Shown here: one piece after another, positions 20,041 to 33,112 of the stretch | Position numbering within the stretch: the first letter of the stretch is position 1 | How the letters are laid out: the number at the start of each line of letters is the position of its first letter | DNA from: Tolypeutes matacus | Lineage: Eukaryota > Chordata > Mammalia > Cingulata > Chlamyphoridae | Reading direction: 5' to 3' | DNA length: 64,000 nt | Assembly: GCA_026826555.1 (NCBI GenBank) | Contig: JAKSZT010038899.1 | Location: 259,605 to 323,604 of the forward strand | Program-made: the position numbers and the translations under genes | The notes under the pieces: model-generated | Told to the model about the DNA's origin: nothing | Database searches by the model: none | The model's input: the letters and a program-made list of their open reading frames with translations, nothing else

Positions 20041-22309
20041 TTCTGTCTCCCACCAGTTAGCTTGGATGCTTTGGTCTGAACTTCAGGGTTTCAGGCACCT
20101 CCCAAGACCTAGGTTAGCCACAGGGATGCCTGTGAGCCCCGGGCTCTGGATTTCAGGATGCTAGAACCAGAGCATCAGCTCCAAGTTTGGAGTAGTGAAT
20201 GTTTTAGTCATACTTGGACTCTGGGATGCCAGATCAGTTAACTGAAAAGTGCTTCTTCATTCTTCATTCTTCCTAGAACAATGGGCATGGTCTCTAGCCC
20301 ACCAGTAAACACCCCATAAGTGTGTCTTTGCAAGAATCAGGAAATTCTGCCTACTGCTGGTCTACATGGCCACAGTACAGCTGAGAGCAGCCTATGTATA
20401 AGACTCTGAATTCCAGTTAGACCAGTGTAAAAGAGGAAGACAGATTTGAGGGCCAGAAACCTCATGTCATGTCTCCTTAAAGAAATGAGGAAGTATACCT
20501 CAAACTTCAACTAACTCCCTGTTAGGAAGAGCCTTCTCAGTTTAACTAAGTTGTGCTTATAAAAGGTGTGAATAGAGATCAAGATCCAAACCAGTTACTA
20601 AACATCTCCTGGAAAATAAAACCTCATGTGCCATCAGTTAAGATCAAAGTGTTCCTACAAATGCTAAGGATATAAAATTCTCTCTTCCTTTTTAATCTGT
20701 GCTTAACTATGTGTTCAACTTTGAAATCTGCATTTAACTTTGTCAGTTTGCTTGTGCCTAGGAAATCAGATTTGGGTTTCACCTGTTACAAATTGCATAA
20801 TAGTGAAAGGTAACCTAAAAATGAGTGTTTCAATGTTAATACTGCCTTGTGAGTGGATTTGATGTATAAATCAAAAGTGGAATTGGTTCAACTGCTAGAA
20901 AAACAGAAAACATAGCAAAGTTGTTACTAATAAAATTCTGGTGGCTTCATTAATATAGGTACTCAATTCACCTCAAAGTAAAAACTAACTAAAAACTATA
21001 ACTAAGAGTTAATATCATTTATAAATGTTTTTATATTATAAAATAGCAAAAGGATAATAACTGAAATATAACTGGGTAGATTTAGCCCAGACCTACTATT
21101 GTAAGTGTAAATCATAAAATGAACTTACCTTCATTTATAGTCACTTCAAACCTAAACTGCCTAATGGCAAAAAGGTAACTTCATAGCAATGAAACCTATC
21201 AAAAGCCACCTCAATCTGCACATTCAAGTGATAGTATCAAAAGATAATCTTGATTACATTGGGAATCTTCAGTTTTCATTTTAAAGAAAAACAGAAAATG
21301 TTGTTTTTACTATACTGCTAAAGTAAAATACCTGCTACTTATTGTCTTCATAGTAAAAGTGTACAAAAATCAAGAGATAGACTTTAGCATTGTCAAATTC
21401 TCTTGTGCTTTCAAATCAGGCCTTCAACACACTACAGGTTGCCTTTCCATTTGCATTATTGGCTAGGTTGGTCACTGACCCCTAAAACAATAATGGTGTC
21501 TACTATTTCTTTGGTTGTGTCCCTCTGAAGGGATGGAAGTCGATGGAAACTACATTGTAGTTTCAAACTCTTGCAGCAGCCAATGATGGCTCAATAGAGC
21601 CAAATGTACAAAGGATATTGCCTTCAGACTGACACTGTTTCATAGTGCTGAAGGGTACTAGCACCAGGCCAGTAGAATACTGGAACCTACTTTCCTAACT
21701 ATTCTGTAGGGTCAACAGTGCTGCAGCATGCCAGCTGTGTGAAAGGCATATTGAGTGGAGCAATGATCACCAGAGTACTCTGAGTAGAAATTAAACACAA
21801 TTGACATTATGGCCTGTTCCCATGGAGAGATAACCTTTAAGGTATTGCAAATCTGGAAATTAAATCTATTAATTACAGCTCTAAGACACTTATACATTGA
21901 GTAGTGCATTAAATAATATTAGGTACTGTACCATAGCCTATTCTAGATATATGCCTGATATTATAGTGATATCTTTTCTATTCTAGATTATATGCAGAGG
22001 GACATTAAACATGTTAAAAGTCCTGGTAAACTTCATTTTCTAAGTAATTAATGAATGTGCTTAACCCAGTTTTCCCTCCTACCCCTTGTTCCAGCACCTG
22101 TACCAGTGCTTAACATCCCAAAGTATAACCCGGATGAACAAGCCAGGACAGCTAGCCTGGGGTTCATCCTGGAAGCTAATGGGTAGCTTGCTAAGGACAC
22201 TCAAGTCTACCTTCCAGGAGCAGTGCAGTGGAAAGTCCTTCATAGATTTCACCAAGTCACTCATCTGGAAAGGGATGCCCTAACCAGCTTAGCTAAATGT
22301 ATTCTATTA
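20041..22309. other. Unassigned AT-rich sequence
   Basis: No coding region or repeat family was recognised over about 2.3 kb. Short open frames such as 21712-21909 and 22086-22283 show no domain features. Confidence 0.4.
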
Positions 22310-22742
22310 TAGACATATTGTGAGTCAAGCAATGGAAGAGATTACAACATTTATGTGGAGCTAGTGGCCACTGGAGGCTCTGGGGGCAGGGAGAAGGAAA
22401 AGCAGTTGTAATATAGGGCCTTTTTAGGGATTTGGGAATTGTCCTGAGTGACATTGCAATGACAGATATAGGTCATTTCATATTATATAACATGCAGAAC
22501 TGTGTGGGAGAGAGTGTGGTGTACAATGTGAACTGTGATCCATGCTTAATGGGAAAGACTTAGGATGTGTATATCTATTGCAGGTGATGTTCCACACTAC
22601 TAAAGAATGTTTTTGTGGGAGATTGTGGGAAGTGTGGGAGGTGGGGCATATGGGAATCCTTATATTTTTTGTGTAATATTAATGTAATCTAAATATCTTT
22701 TTTAAAAAACATTTAAAAAATTGTTTAAAAAAAAGGAAAAAA
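22310..22742 (+). repeat. LINE-1 3'-end fragment (plus orientation)
   Basis: It shares 'gtgggaagtgtgggaggtgg', 'atgggaatcc' and 'gtaatctaaatatc' with the reverse complement of 53160-53560 and 63590-63900, and ends in an A-rich tail. This is a 5'-truncated copy of a repeat family seen several times in the window. Confidence 0.7.
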
Positions 22743-22942
22743 AAGATGCCACTGCTGCTCTCAGAGCTGAACCACTTGGGAGGTTGACCCAGAAACCATC
22801 TCTGTGGTCTTCCTCATAATACGAAAGCTAAGGATTGTTATTGATAATTACACTTCATAGCTTGTTTTACAGAAAATTGATTTGATATGGCATTGAAAGA
22901 CTGTGTGGGAAATTATATATATATTATATACGTGTATATGTA

Positions 22943-22972
22943 AAAAAATAAAAATAAAAAAAAAATAAAGAA
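22943..22972 (+). repeat. A-rich tail
   Basis: A run of A-rich sequence (gtaaaaaaataaaaataaaa and on) preceded by an alternating TA stretch. It probably marks the 3' end of another short retroposon. Confidence 0.5.
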
Positions 22973-23239
22973 CAGGGCCTGGTGAAAACAGTCAAAGTTA
23001 CCAGGAGTTGTCCCCTGTGTGCAATTAATAACTCAAACAATGGGAGTTTTAACCATCCTCCCCCCTTAAACCCACATGTACAGATGTGAGGATCATACCC
23101 TGGGGAGGACAGGAAGATAAACTTCACTCACATGTCATCTTGTCAGGACTAAGTGTTCCCCACCAGAAGGGAAATGACAAATGAGGTGGCTAAAACCCAC
23201 TTCAGCTTAGCATCTTTGAAATGATCCATGAGCAACCTT

Positions 23240-23400
23240 TCCTCACCCAGTACCTGAAAACCAGGTTCTAATTAAAACTTTGATTGAGAACAAGCCTCTC
23301 TCTCAATTAGAGCCAAAGTGGAAGGAATTTTACTATGTAGTTCTGATCACTCTCACAGTTATTAAAGTTAAAGGAATTTCCAGCTTGGTGCACTAATCCC
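23240..23400 (+). pseudogene. pol: Class I ERV integrase C-terminal remnant
   Basis: The frame reads ENQVLIKTL, then LEPKWKGFYYVVLITLT and VIKVKGISSLVH, matching the gammaretroviral integrase C-terminal GPY/F domain in order and spacing. An in-frame stop follows the VH. The catalytic core was not recognised upstream. Confidence 0.72.
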
Positions 23401-24096
23401 AACTGAAGCCAGATACCCAGGAAAGTGGTAGTTCACCAGAAGCATCTGAGGAGATGTACCAGTGCCAGCCATTGGATGGCCTGAAATACCTCTTCAAAAA
23501 ATAAAGATAAGTAGTATCTATGTCAAAGCCAACTGTTCCCTCTAACTCTAGTCCAGATGCCTATTGTAAAGGGGAGGGCAAGCCAGACACCCCTTAAGAA
23601 ACTTTGTCTGTTTTCATCTCCTGTAGCTTAACTAAAAAGATCAATGCTTCTTCTCATTCCTCTCATCTACCATAAGAACTGGGATTGGGAATTTATACCT
23701 AACCCCATTGTCTATTGCAATCTCTTCTCTCTAGAGTTAACCAACAGTATAATACAACTGAAAGAATACTGTTTCCCATCAATTTTGGGAAAATGCAGCC
23801 TTTATAGGCACATGGTCTTTTCTACTTTTGTGGTCCAGCATCATCTTATTGGGACCATATATACTCAAGATTCTAATCAAATTTATTTCTTACAGAATCA
23901 ACATCTTGTTAATCATCCAGCTTTGCCCAGAATGCCAGATCCATCTTCCTCCAACTGAGATAGAATAGCCAGAGGGTTTTACACATTGTCAGGTAGGGCC
24001 TACTGCCCCTAACCAGCAGGAAGTAGTTACAGAAGAATGAACGTCTCCCTTCAGCACCCCTTTAAGAATAAAGGTGTAAACTCTCAGAGGGAGAAA

Positions 24097-24567
24097 TGAA
24101 GCTGGCTTCATATAGGGAATGAATAGATGGATCTGGAACCTGGCATGGTCATTGAGACCCCCCAAGATGGCTGCTGGAAACCCTCATGAGATTTCCACCA
24201 CCCAGAGATTCCCAGTAGAAGCCCCGGATATTATCCCAGGATATTACCCCAGGATATTACCATAGGCCCCACCCAGGGGATTGATGGGTGGGGTAATCAA
24301 TCAAAACAACAAACACCTGGGACTCCTCCCATGCCATTAGCCAAGGGGTTAACAGTTTAAAAAGCAAGGACAAAGGTCAAATACCCCCTACTCCTGCTCC
24401 CAGCAGCTCTTGGCCCTGTTGATTCTCTGCCCAGCTGCTCTAGGCCTTGTGGCTTCTGTGCCCTGCTCTTGCTGTGTCTCCCCTGTGTGGATCAACACAA
24501 GTAAAACCTGGACATTTATAATCTATAATGGTCATTGATTCCTCTGTGTTCATCACTCGAACCTTCA
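24097..24567 (+). repeat. Probable class I ERV 3' LTR
   Basis: The left boundary is a TG directly after a purine tract (agagggagaaa). The right boundary is a CA at 24566-24567. Inside are a TTTAAAAAG TATA-like box near 24357, a CT-rich region, and three tandem 14-base copies of ggatatta(t/c)ccca at 24224-24265. No partner LTR is in the window. Confidence 0.5.
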
Positions 24568-25062
24568 ATGACATATACTTTAAATATTTGCTACTTTTTT
24601 CTCCAATCACAAATTGTTAATTTCTTTCAGGTCTTCCCACCAGCCTTTAAATATTTTCTAGGTTCAATCCAATGTTGAGATTAATAATCTACACAAAAAT
24701 CCTAAACTCTTTTAGTTGTGGAACCTAATATTTCTTTCTTGGGGAAGAACAGATCTCCACAAATCATCTATATATTCACTCATGTCATACAATACAATAA
24801 TGTATGGCATTATCTCTCATGGTTTCTCTATACATTACAACTAGGAAGATTCTCCTATATCTGATCAACCAAGCTCTAGATGTTGAACACCATCTCTTTC
24901 CCTCCATTGTCCCACAGTAGTTTAGCCCACTTACCCAGGTCTTCATAGATGGTTCCAGATTTGTCCAGGTATTCCACGTTATCCTACTTCCTTTGACTTT
25001 CCTATAACCTACAATCAGACATTAGATATATTATATAATTTACATGAATAATATTATTGAAT
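24568..25062. other. Unassigned sequence
   Basis: AT-rich, nothing recognised. Confidence 0.4.
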
Positions 25063-25438
25063 ACCCAGTGTTGGAGGCAGTCAGAAAGAGGTGAAGCTAA
25101 AAATGCACGTAATGGCCGACCAACAACAAAGAACAAGCTCGATCCCATATTTAGCCTTCTTGGAGGAAGTAGCTTACCCTGCTCCTGCGTGCGTGAAACC
25201 TTCCCTCCTTCCACAAATAGCAAACCCTCCCTAGCAACCAACTGTGTCCAATCCCAGCCTGCCACATATGCCTTACACATACTTTCCCTTTCTCATGATA
25301 TATATATCACCACCTCCCTTAATAAAGCAGAAGCATGTAGAAAATCTCTCCTGTGTGTTTGTGTCAATTGTCTTTACATCCCTCTCGCTGTGTCTGCGCG
25401 AGCCCTGGTTGACTGTCCCGCCGGACGGGACAACCCAG
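25063..25438 (+). mobile_element. Solo LTR with perfect 6-bp target duplication (ERV class II type)
   Basis: The LTR itself is 25069-25432 (364 bp), starting TGTTGGAGGC and ending GGGACA. It is flanked on both sides by ACCCAG (25063-25068 and 25433-25438). A TA-rich TATA region is at 25297-25307 and AATAAA at 25321-25326. The 3' end is CpG-rich and holds an inverted repeat, TGTCCCG and CGGGACA around a 5-base loop (25414-25432). A 6-bp duplication is typical of betaretroviral (ERVK) integration. It is a product of LTR-LTR recombination that removed the provirus interior. Confidence 0.85.
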
Positions 25439-26990
25439 TTTTCAATATGCTATGTTTAAGGCTGTGTTCATGAAATGAAATAAAGGGATTTTCAGCGATA
25501 AATATATCTATATAAGTCAATGCACATGTGTTGACACTGAGTTTGAGAGGGATTGACCTTCCCCAGGCACATTAGTGTGATAAACCAGGGCAGAAACAGA
25601 GTAGCTGATCCTCTTGCAGATGAGGGTTCTCAGAAATCCATTCTAGTTCCAGGGAGGATAATAACATTAATGACACTGATGATAACATCTAACAGGACTG
25701 GAAGCCTGTAACATAATGTTACCTCCAAAATTCCCAAAATACCTTTTATCAGCCTGAAGAACAGAGTAGTGAGGTCACATATTCAGGGTCAAAGAGCAAG
25801 AAGTGGAGGGGGCTGTGCTGTGATCTCCACCAATACTGACTTATGGATCTCAGCCACAATTCCAGGATTCAGTGACACAGGGTCTAAGGACAACAACTCT
25901 CAAGTGATATTTCAAGGAGAAGTGCTTCCTGGGCAATGAGATTGCCTCAGGCCTTGGTGAACTCAATCTTTCTGCATACCATCCACTGTGCAGCTCTATT
26001 GACAAGAGTCATGCATATCATTTTACCTGAAAAAAATGGAAACCATTTCACTGAAGCCAAAATTTCATAATCCAGAATGCCAGCACTGGACACTTCTAGC
26101 ATACATGAGTGGTTCATAAAAAAATCCTGACCCAACATATATGGGGCTGAAGACCTTCTACTAGCTATCACCAGTTTAATCCTGAGGAGGCTATCTGGAG
26201 TGTTGGAAGCACAAGGAGAGAGCACTAGGTCCAGAAAGTTCTTGCAAATATTCAGGTTGCAGAAGGGAAAACATGATTAGGAGGCTGTGTGTTATTTGAA
26301 CAACAATAAGAATGATTACCACCTAAATATACATGTTCATCATGTGTCAAAAATAAACTTATTGACAGGCTTATATTACTGAATTCAACTGCACAGGGAA
26401 CCTTGAATATGCACAGGGATGAAGATGTTTGGGTTAATGTTATATTCTCCCAAGTTAGTGATATACTGGAAATCATTCCAATTCACAGCAAAAAAATGAT
26501 TTCCCACAGTTTAATCTGAATTAACTGTGATTGCTACATTTTCTTGATGCCTCAAAATTTTGGGATATATAAAAAACTTGAGGTAACAGAAGAGAAAAAA
26601 AATCATCAAAATGGGTTTCTCAAAAATTTTAGGGCCCCAGATTTGAGGTAGATATCGAATATTTAAATGTATCTCATGGGGGTAGAGACATATTGTTCCT
26701 ATTCTCAATGCCATGCTTGAACTTCTGCCATATTTGGCTCCCTGATAATCTCCTACAGCAAATATCTGCACTGGAATGAAAACACTCTGGACTTAGTAAA
26801 AGGGGAGAACTCCATATATCCAGCATCTTCCTCCCAAGTTAGCACCAGCAATGAAATTCCCCACCCCCCTTTATTCTCTACGTAGAAAGATAATTCTCAC
26901 CTTCAAATCACCACTTAGGTAACCAGATAAAACCACAGCAAACATGTACTTAAATTCAGGTTCATCCTTAGCCAGGAATACATTTCCTGG
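25439..26990. other. IGHV upstream flank, no gene seen
   Basis: Part of it (about 25500-25700) resembles 34730-34920, which lies upstream of the next V segment, so it is duplicated V-unit flank. The open stretch 25947-26225 on the minus strand was not matched to any family. Confidence 0.45.
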
Positions 26991-27456
26991 GCACCATGGA
27001 CATCTTCCACAAGAACATGAAACCCTTGGGGTTCTTCCTCTTTCTGGAGGCAGTTCCCAGATATGAGAGTCTCAGGAAATCAGACATGAAGTTAATGGGG
27101 AGATGCATCTGGGCACATGACTCACTGTGGTTCTCCTTGTCCTCAGGTGTCCTGTACCAAGTGAAGCTTCAGGAGTTGGGACCTGGCCTGTTGAAACCCT
27201 CACAGACCCTGCCCCTCACCAGCACAGACTCAGGAATATTTTTAATGAGCCATCATATGAGCTGGATCTGCCAGGCTCCAGGAACTGGCTTGGAGTTGGT
27301 CAGTGCGTCATGAAATAGTAGAAGCACACACAAAAACAAAACATTTCATTCCTGACTCAGGATCATCAGGAACAAATCCAAGAACATAGTTTATTTAAAG
27401 TTGAAGAACCTGAAAGCTGAGGATATGCCATGCATTATTATGCAAGCAGCAATGTG
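26991..27456 (+). pseudogene. Immunoglobulin heavy variable pseudogene, IGHV4-like (V-A)
   Basis: The leader exon starts at ATG 27016 ([10 protein letters not shown]), an intron follows, and the V exon begins at 27147 after a CTCAG acceptor. FR1 reads [18 protein letters not shown], an IGHV4/clan II signature. Lesions: the first conserved Cys is Ser (PLTSTDSG), FR2 reads [16 protein letters not shown]2 has a stop and frameshift, and the second Cys is lost near 27440. The recombination signal is weak: heptamer caatgtg at 27450-27456, a 23-base spacer and a poor nonamer. The octamer seen upstream of V-B is not conserved here. It cannot encode a functional V domain. Confidence 0.85.
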
Positions 27457-27459
27457 AGG

Positions 27460-28119
27460 GGAAATCAGAGTGATCCCAGTCTCAAACTTTTCCATGCAGG
27501 GCTGGACTAAAGGGACCTTGCCAGATAATAAGGGCAATCATGGGCCAACATAATAAGAGTAGGTGCAGAGAAGGGCTGAGGAGAACTTACCTGACCTTGC
27601 CTATGGTTCCGTCTCCTTGCTCCACAAATGTAATCCCCAGTTACCATCCACTGCATCTTTTCTAAGCAATACTATGATGTATTCATGTATCCAAGATTCA
27701 AATTCAGAATTTCCCCCTGCTTGTGGAAATATATAGATATAGATAGAGATTAGATATAGAGATACAGGTATAGATATAAATATAGATATCAAAAACTCAT
27801 GTTTGTGTGTGATACAATGATCATATTGTATATAGACAATGATAATTAATATTGCCTTAAGTTAATGCAGGTATGTGGTTCTTGAAGTCACATACAATGG
27901 ATAGATCAAAGTGGATCACCTAGATGTTGCACCTAAGTCTGTGCCAGGATTTCCCCTTCTTCCTTCTTTCCCCCTGAGAACATGGAGCACTACATGATGG
28001 TGGATAAGACATTCTTTGGACTGGGCATTCTAAGAATAGTTACTTATGGCTGCTAACTTGAGAGAAACATATTTATATAAAATAACAGTCTTCATATATC
28101 TTTCAAGCCTTGTCCAGGT
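27460..28119. other. Unassigned, with GATA-rich simple repeat
   Basis: 27728-27790 is an imperfect (ATAGAT)n microsatellite. The rest is AT-rich with no recognised feature. Confidence 0.5.
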
Positions 28120-28227
28120 TCCTCCAAGGATTTTTTTTTTTTACATTTCTCAATTAAATGTAATGGATATATATATATATATATAATTTTTTTTGAATCA
28201 AACAATATGTTACAAAATATATTTGGT

Positions 28228-31200
28228 TCATAGTAATGCATTCATACAGTATTTGTCCTTTTGTGTCTGGCTTGCTTCACTCAACATAATGTCCTCCCAG
28301 TTCATCCATGTTGCCATATGCTTTATGACTTCATTACTTCTTACAGATGCATAATATTCCATCATGTGAATAGACCACAGTTTGTTTATCCATTCATCTC
28401 TTGATGGACACCTGGGTTGTTTCAAACTCTTGGCAATGGTGAATATTGTTGCTATGAACATCGGTGTGCAGATGTCTGTTCGTGTCACTGCTCTCAGTTC
28501 ATCTGGGCATATACCCAGTAGTGTTATTGCAGGGTCACGTGGCAAGTCTATATTCAACTTCTTTAGGAACTGCCAAACAGTCCTCCATAGTGGTTGTACC
28601 ATTCTTCATTCCCACCAACAGTGAAGAAGTGTTCTTATCTCTCTACATCCTCTCCAACACTTGTAGTTCTCTGTCTTTTTTATAGTGGCCATTCTGATAG
28701 GTGTGAAATGATATCTCATTGTAGTTTTGATTTGCATTTCCCTAATCATGAGTGATGTTGAGCATTTCTTCATGTGTTTTTTTGCCATTTGTATTTCTTC
28801 TTTGGACAAATGTCTATTCAAGTCTTTTGCCCATTTTTTAATTGGGTCATTTGTCTTTTTATTGTTGAGTTGTAACATCTATTTATATATCCTGGATATT
28901 GAACCCTTATCAGATATGTGATTTCCAAGTATTTTTCCCATGAGTTGGCTGCCTTTAGACCCTTCTGACAAAGTCCTGTGAGGTACAAAAGTGTTTAATT
29001 TTGAGGAGGTCCCATTTATCAATTTTTTCTTTTGTTGCACATGCTTTGGGTGTAAGGTCCAAGAAACCACCACCTACTACAATGTCTTGAAGATGTTTCC
29101 TTCCATTTTCTTCTAGTAGTTTTATGGTCCTGGCTTTTATATTTAGATCTTTGATCCATTTTGAGTTGATTCTTGTATAGGGGGTGAGATAGGGGTCTTC
29201 TTTCATTCTTTTGGTTATAGATATCCAGTTCTCCCAACACCATTTGTTGAAGAGACTGTTTTTTTCCCATTAGCCTGCACTTGGCAGGTTTGTCAAAAAC
29301 CAGTTGACTGTATATGTGAGGGTATATTTCTGGATTCTCAATTTTATTCCACTGATCAATGTGTCTATCTTTATGCCAGTATCATGTTATTTTGACCACT
29401 GTAGCATTGTAATATGTTTCAAGGTCACGCTGTGAAATTCTTGCCACATTGCTCTACTTTTTTAGAATGCTTTTGGCTATTCGGGTGCACTTACCCTTCC
29501 AGATGAATTTGGTAATTGCCTTCTCTAATTCTGTAAAGTAAGCTGTTGGGATTTTGATTGGTATTGCATTGAATCTATAAATCAGTTTGGGCAAGATTGA
29601 CATCTTCACGATATTTATTCTTCCAATCCATGAATACAGAATATGTTTCCATTTGTTTAGGTCTTTTTAAATTTCTTTTAGCATTGTTTTGTAGTTTTCT
29701 GCATATATGTCCTGTGCTTCTTTGTTTAAATTAACTCCTAGGTATTTGAGTCTTTTTGTTGCCATTGAAAATGGAATTTTCCTCCTGATTTCCTTCTCAG
29801 ATTGTTCAGTACAATCGTACAAAAACGTTGCTGATTGTTGCGTGTTGATCTTGTATCCTGCCACTTTGCTGAACTCATTTATTAGTTCAAGTAGCTTTGC
29901 TGTGGATACTGCAGGATTTTCTAAATACAGGATCATGTCATCCGGAAACAGTGAGAGTTTTACTTCCTCTTTTCCTATTTGGGCATCTTTAATTTTTTTG
30001 TCGTGTCTAATTGCACTAGCTAGAACTTTTACCACAATGTTGAATAACAATTGTGACAGTGGGAATACTTGTCTTGTTCCTGATCTTAGGGGGAAAGCTT
30101 TCAAACTTTCCCCATTGAGTATGATGTTGGCTGTGGGTTTTTCATATATGCCTTTATCATATTGAGGAATTTCCCTTTTATTCCTATCTTTTGAAGTATT
30201 TTTATCAAAAAAAGGATGTTGGATTTTGTTGAATGCCTTTTCTGCATCTATTGAGATGATCATGTAGTTTTTTTCCTTCAATATGTTAATGTGGTGTATT
30301 ATATTGATTGATTTTCTGATGTTGAACCAGCCTTGCATACCAGGAATAAATCCCACTTGGTAGTGATGTATAAGTCTTTTGATATGCTGTTGGATTTGAT
30401 TTGCAAGTATTTTGTTGAGAATTTTTGCATCTTTTTTCATTAGAAAGTTTGGTCAGTAATTTTCTTTTCTTGTGGAATCTTTATCTGGCTTTGCTATTAG
30501 GGTGATGTTGGCTTCATAAAATGTGTTGGGTAATTTTCCCTCCTCTTCAATTTTTTGGAAGAGTTTAAACAGTATTTGTGTTAATTCTTTTTGAAATGCT
30601 TGGTAGAATTCACCTGTGAAGCCATCTGGTCCTGGACTTTTCTTTGCTGGGAGATTATTGATGATGGATTCAATCTCCTTAATTGTGATTGGTTTGTTAA
30701 ATTTTTGTATTTCTTGTAGTGTCAGTGTAGGTTGGTTGTGCGTTTCTAGAAATTTGTCCATTTCATCCAGGTTGTCTATTTTGTTGATATATAGTTTCTC
30801 ATAATATCCTCTTATGATTCTTTTTATTTCTGTGAGGTCATTAGTAATTTCCTCCCTTTCTTTTCTGATCGTATTTATTTGCATCTTCTCTCTTTTTTTC
30901 TTCATTTGTCTAGTGAGGGGTTTGTCAATTTTATTGATCTTCTCATAGAACCAGCTTTTGGTTTGTTGATTTTCTCTATTGTTTTTCTGTTCTCATTTTC
31001 ATTTATTTCTGCTCTAATCTTTATTATTTCTTTCCTTCTGCTTGCTTTGGGATTGGTTTGCTGTTCTTTTTCTAGTTTCTCAAGTTGTTCAGTTAAATCT
31101 TTGAGTTTAGCTCTTTCTTGTTTTTTAATATAGGCATTTATGGCTATAAATTTCCCTCTCAAGCTTGCCTTCACTGTATCCCATGAGTTTTGATTAGTTG

Positions 31201-32041
31201 TGTTCTCATTTTCATTTGTCTCAATATATTTACAGATTTCATTTGCAATTTCTTCTTTGACCCACTGAATATTTAGGAGTGTGCTGTTCAGTCTCCACAC
31301 ATTTGCAAATTTACTTTTTTCCTGTCTGTTATTGATTTCTAGTTTCATTCCATTATGATCTGAGAAGGTCCTTTGTATAATTTCAATCATTTATATTTAT
31401 TGAGAGCTGTATTGTGACCTAACATGTGGTCTATCCTGGACAAAGATCCATGGGCACTTGAGAAGAATGTATAACCTGTTGAGTTTGGATGCATTGTTCT
31501 GCATATGTCTGTTAGGTCTAAGTTGCTTATCATATTGTTCAAGTTCTTTTTTTCCTTGTTGATCTTCTGTCTAGTTGTTCTATCTAATGATGTGAGAGGG
31601 GTGTTGAAGTCTCCAATGATTATTGTAGAAATGTCTATTTCTCCCTTCAGCTTTGCCAGAGTTTGTCTCATATATTTTGGGGCATCCAGGTTAGGTGCGT
31701 AGATGCTTATGACTGTTATATCTTCCTGGAGGATCATCCTTTTTATTAATATATAATGGCCTTCTGTATCTCATCACTTTTTTGCATTTAAAGTCTGTTT
31801 TGTCTGATATTAGTGTAGCTGCCCCTGCTCTTTTCTGTTTACTATTCACGTGAAGAATCCTTTTCCAACCTTTTACTTTCAGCCAGTTTGAAACCCTGGG
31901 TCTGAGATGAGTTTCTTGTAAGCAGCATGTGGATGGCTCATGTCTTTTTATCCATTCTGTCAGCCTGTATCTTTTGATTGGGGAATTTAATCCATTCACA
32001 TTCAATGATATTACTAAAAAAGCACTATTTATCTCCTCCAT
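28228..32041 (-). pseudogene. LINE-1 ORF2 pseudogene
   Basis: The endonuclease starts at 32041 (LNVNGLNSPIKRYRL, then QETHLR). It continues with GDFNTPL and RIDHMLGH catalytic motifs at 31387-31737. The linker is at 30453-31390 and the RT at 29667-30440, with [13 protein letters not shown] and a catalytic box of FPDD instead of FADD. The cysteine-rich C-terminal end lies at 28228-28602. At least five frame breaks occur. The protein would nick DNA and reverse-transcribe LINE RNA. Confidence 0.92.
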
Positions 32042-32122
32042 TTTAATCTTTGGTTTTCATATGTCATCTTGTTTTTGTCTCTCTTTTTACTCTTTTGGTT
32101 ATCCTTTCTGCTTTTCTTTCTT

Positions 32123-33112
32123 CTATACACTCCTCCAAGCCTCTCTCTCCTGTCTTTTTCTTTCAGGTTCTAAGGCTTCCTTTAATATTTCCTGCAAAGG
32201 TGTATTCTTTTTTGCAAACTCTCTTAGTTTTTGTTTGTTTGTGAATACTTTATATTCACCTTCATATTTGAAGGATGGTTTTGCTGAATAAAGAATTCTG
32301 GGCTGGCAGTTTTTCTCTTTCAGTTTCCTAATTGTATCATACCACTGTCTTCTCGCCTCCTTGGTTTCTAAAGAGAAATCTGCACTAAGTCTTACTGGAC
32401 ATCCTTTGTATATGATCATTTGCTTCTCTCTTGCTTCTCTGAGAATTTTCTCTTTATCTTTTACATTTGACATTCTGAATAGTATGTGTCTTGGTGTAGG
32501 TCTATTTGGATTTATTCTCATTGGGGTACAGTGTTCTTCTTGGACATGTAAGTTCATTTCTTTTGTGAGAGTTGGGAAATTTTCAGCTATTATTTCCTCA
32601 AATACTCTTTCTGCCCCTTTTCCTTTCTCTTCCCCTTCTGGAACTCCCATGACACATATGTTGTTTCATTTTGTATTGTCATTCAAGTCTCTGAGCCTCT
32701 GCTCAATTTTTTCCATTCTTTTCTCTCTCTTCTTTTTCTCTCTTCAATTTTAGCTGCTCTGTCTTTGGTATCACTTATTGTTTCTTCTATCATTTCGAGT
32801 CTGCTGTTGTATGATTTCAAGTGTGATTTTGACTTCACCTACTGTGTCTTTCATTCCCATGAACTTTGTTATTTTTCTGTTCAGGATTTCAAATTCTTCT
32901 TTGCATTCGTTCAATGTCTTCTTGATGTTATTTATCTCTTTAACTATATTGTCTTTCATCTCATTAATTTGATTTTGGAAATTTGTGCTCATCTCACTGA
33001 TTAGTTCTCTCAAATTCTGCATCTCTTCTGGCACTTTGCTGTATTGCTTTTCTTGGGCCATGTCTCCTATTTTCTTAGTATTGTTCATAATTTTTTGCTG
33101 GTGCTTAGGCAT
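32123..33112 (-). pseudogene. LINE-1 ORF1 pseudogene
   Basis: The first frame, 32771-33112, starts MPKHQQKIMNN and is a coiled coil rich in Asn, Glu and Lys. A break of about 120 bases follows, then 32123-32650 encodes the RRM (TPRHILFRMSNVKDKEKIL) and the C-terminal domain (ARRQWYDTIRKLKEKN). Length and order agree with LINE-1 ORF1p. Confidence 0.92.

Larger units (their letters stand above)
22980..24567 (+). mobile_element. 3' part of a second class I ERV
   Basis: Plus-strand order: integrase C-terminal end (23240-23400), a possible env segment, a purine-rich tract and an LTR (24097-24567). The 5' part of the element is missing. It differs from the ERV-E-like family on the minus strand, because the LTR shows no resemblance. 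Confidence 0.6.

Noticed and set aside
25947..26225. 92-codon minus-strand open frame as a gene
   Set aside because: No domain, no recognisable homology and no start context. It lies in V-unit flank.
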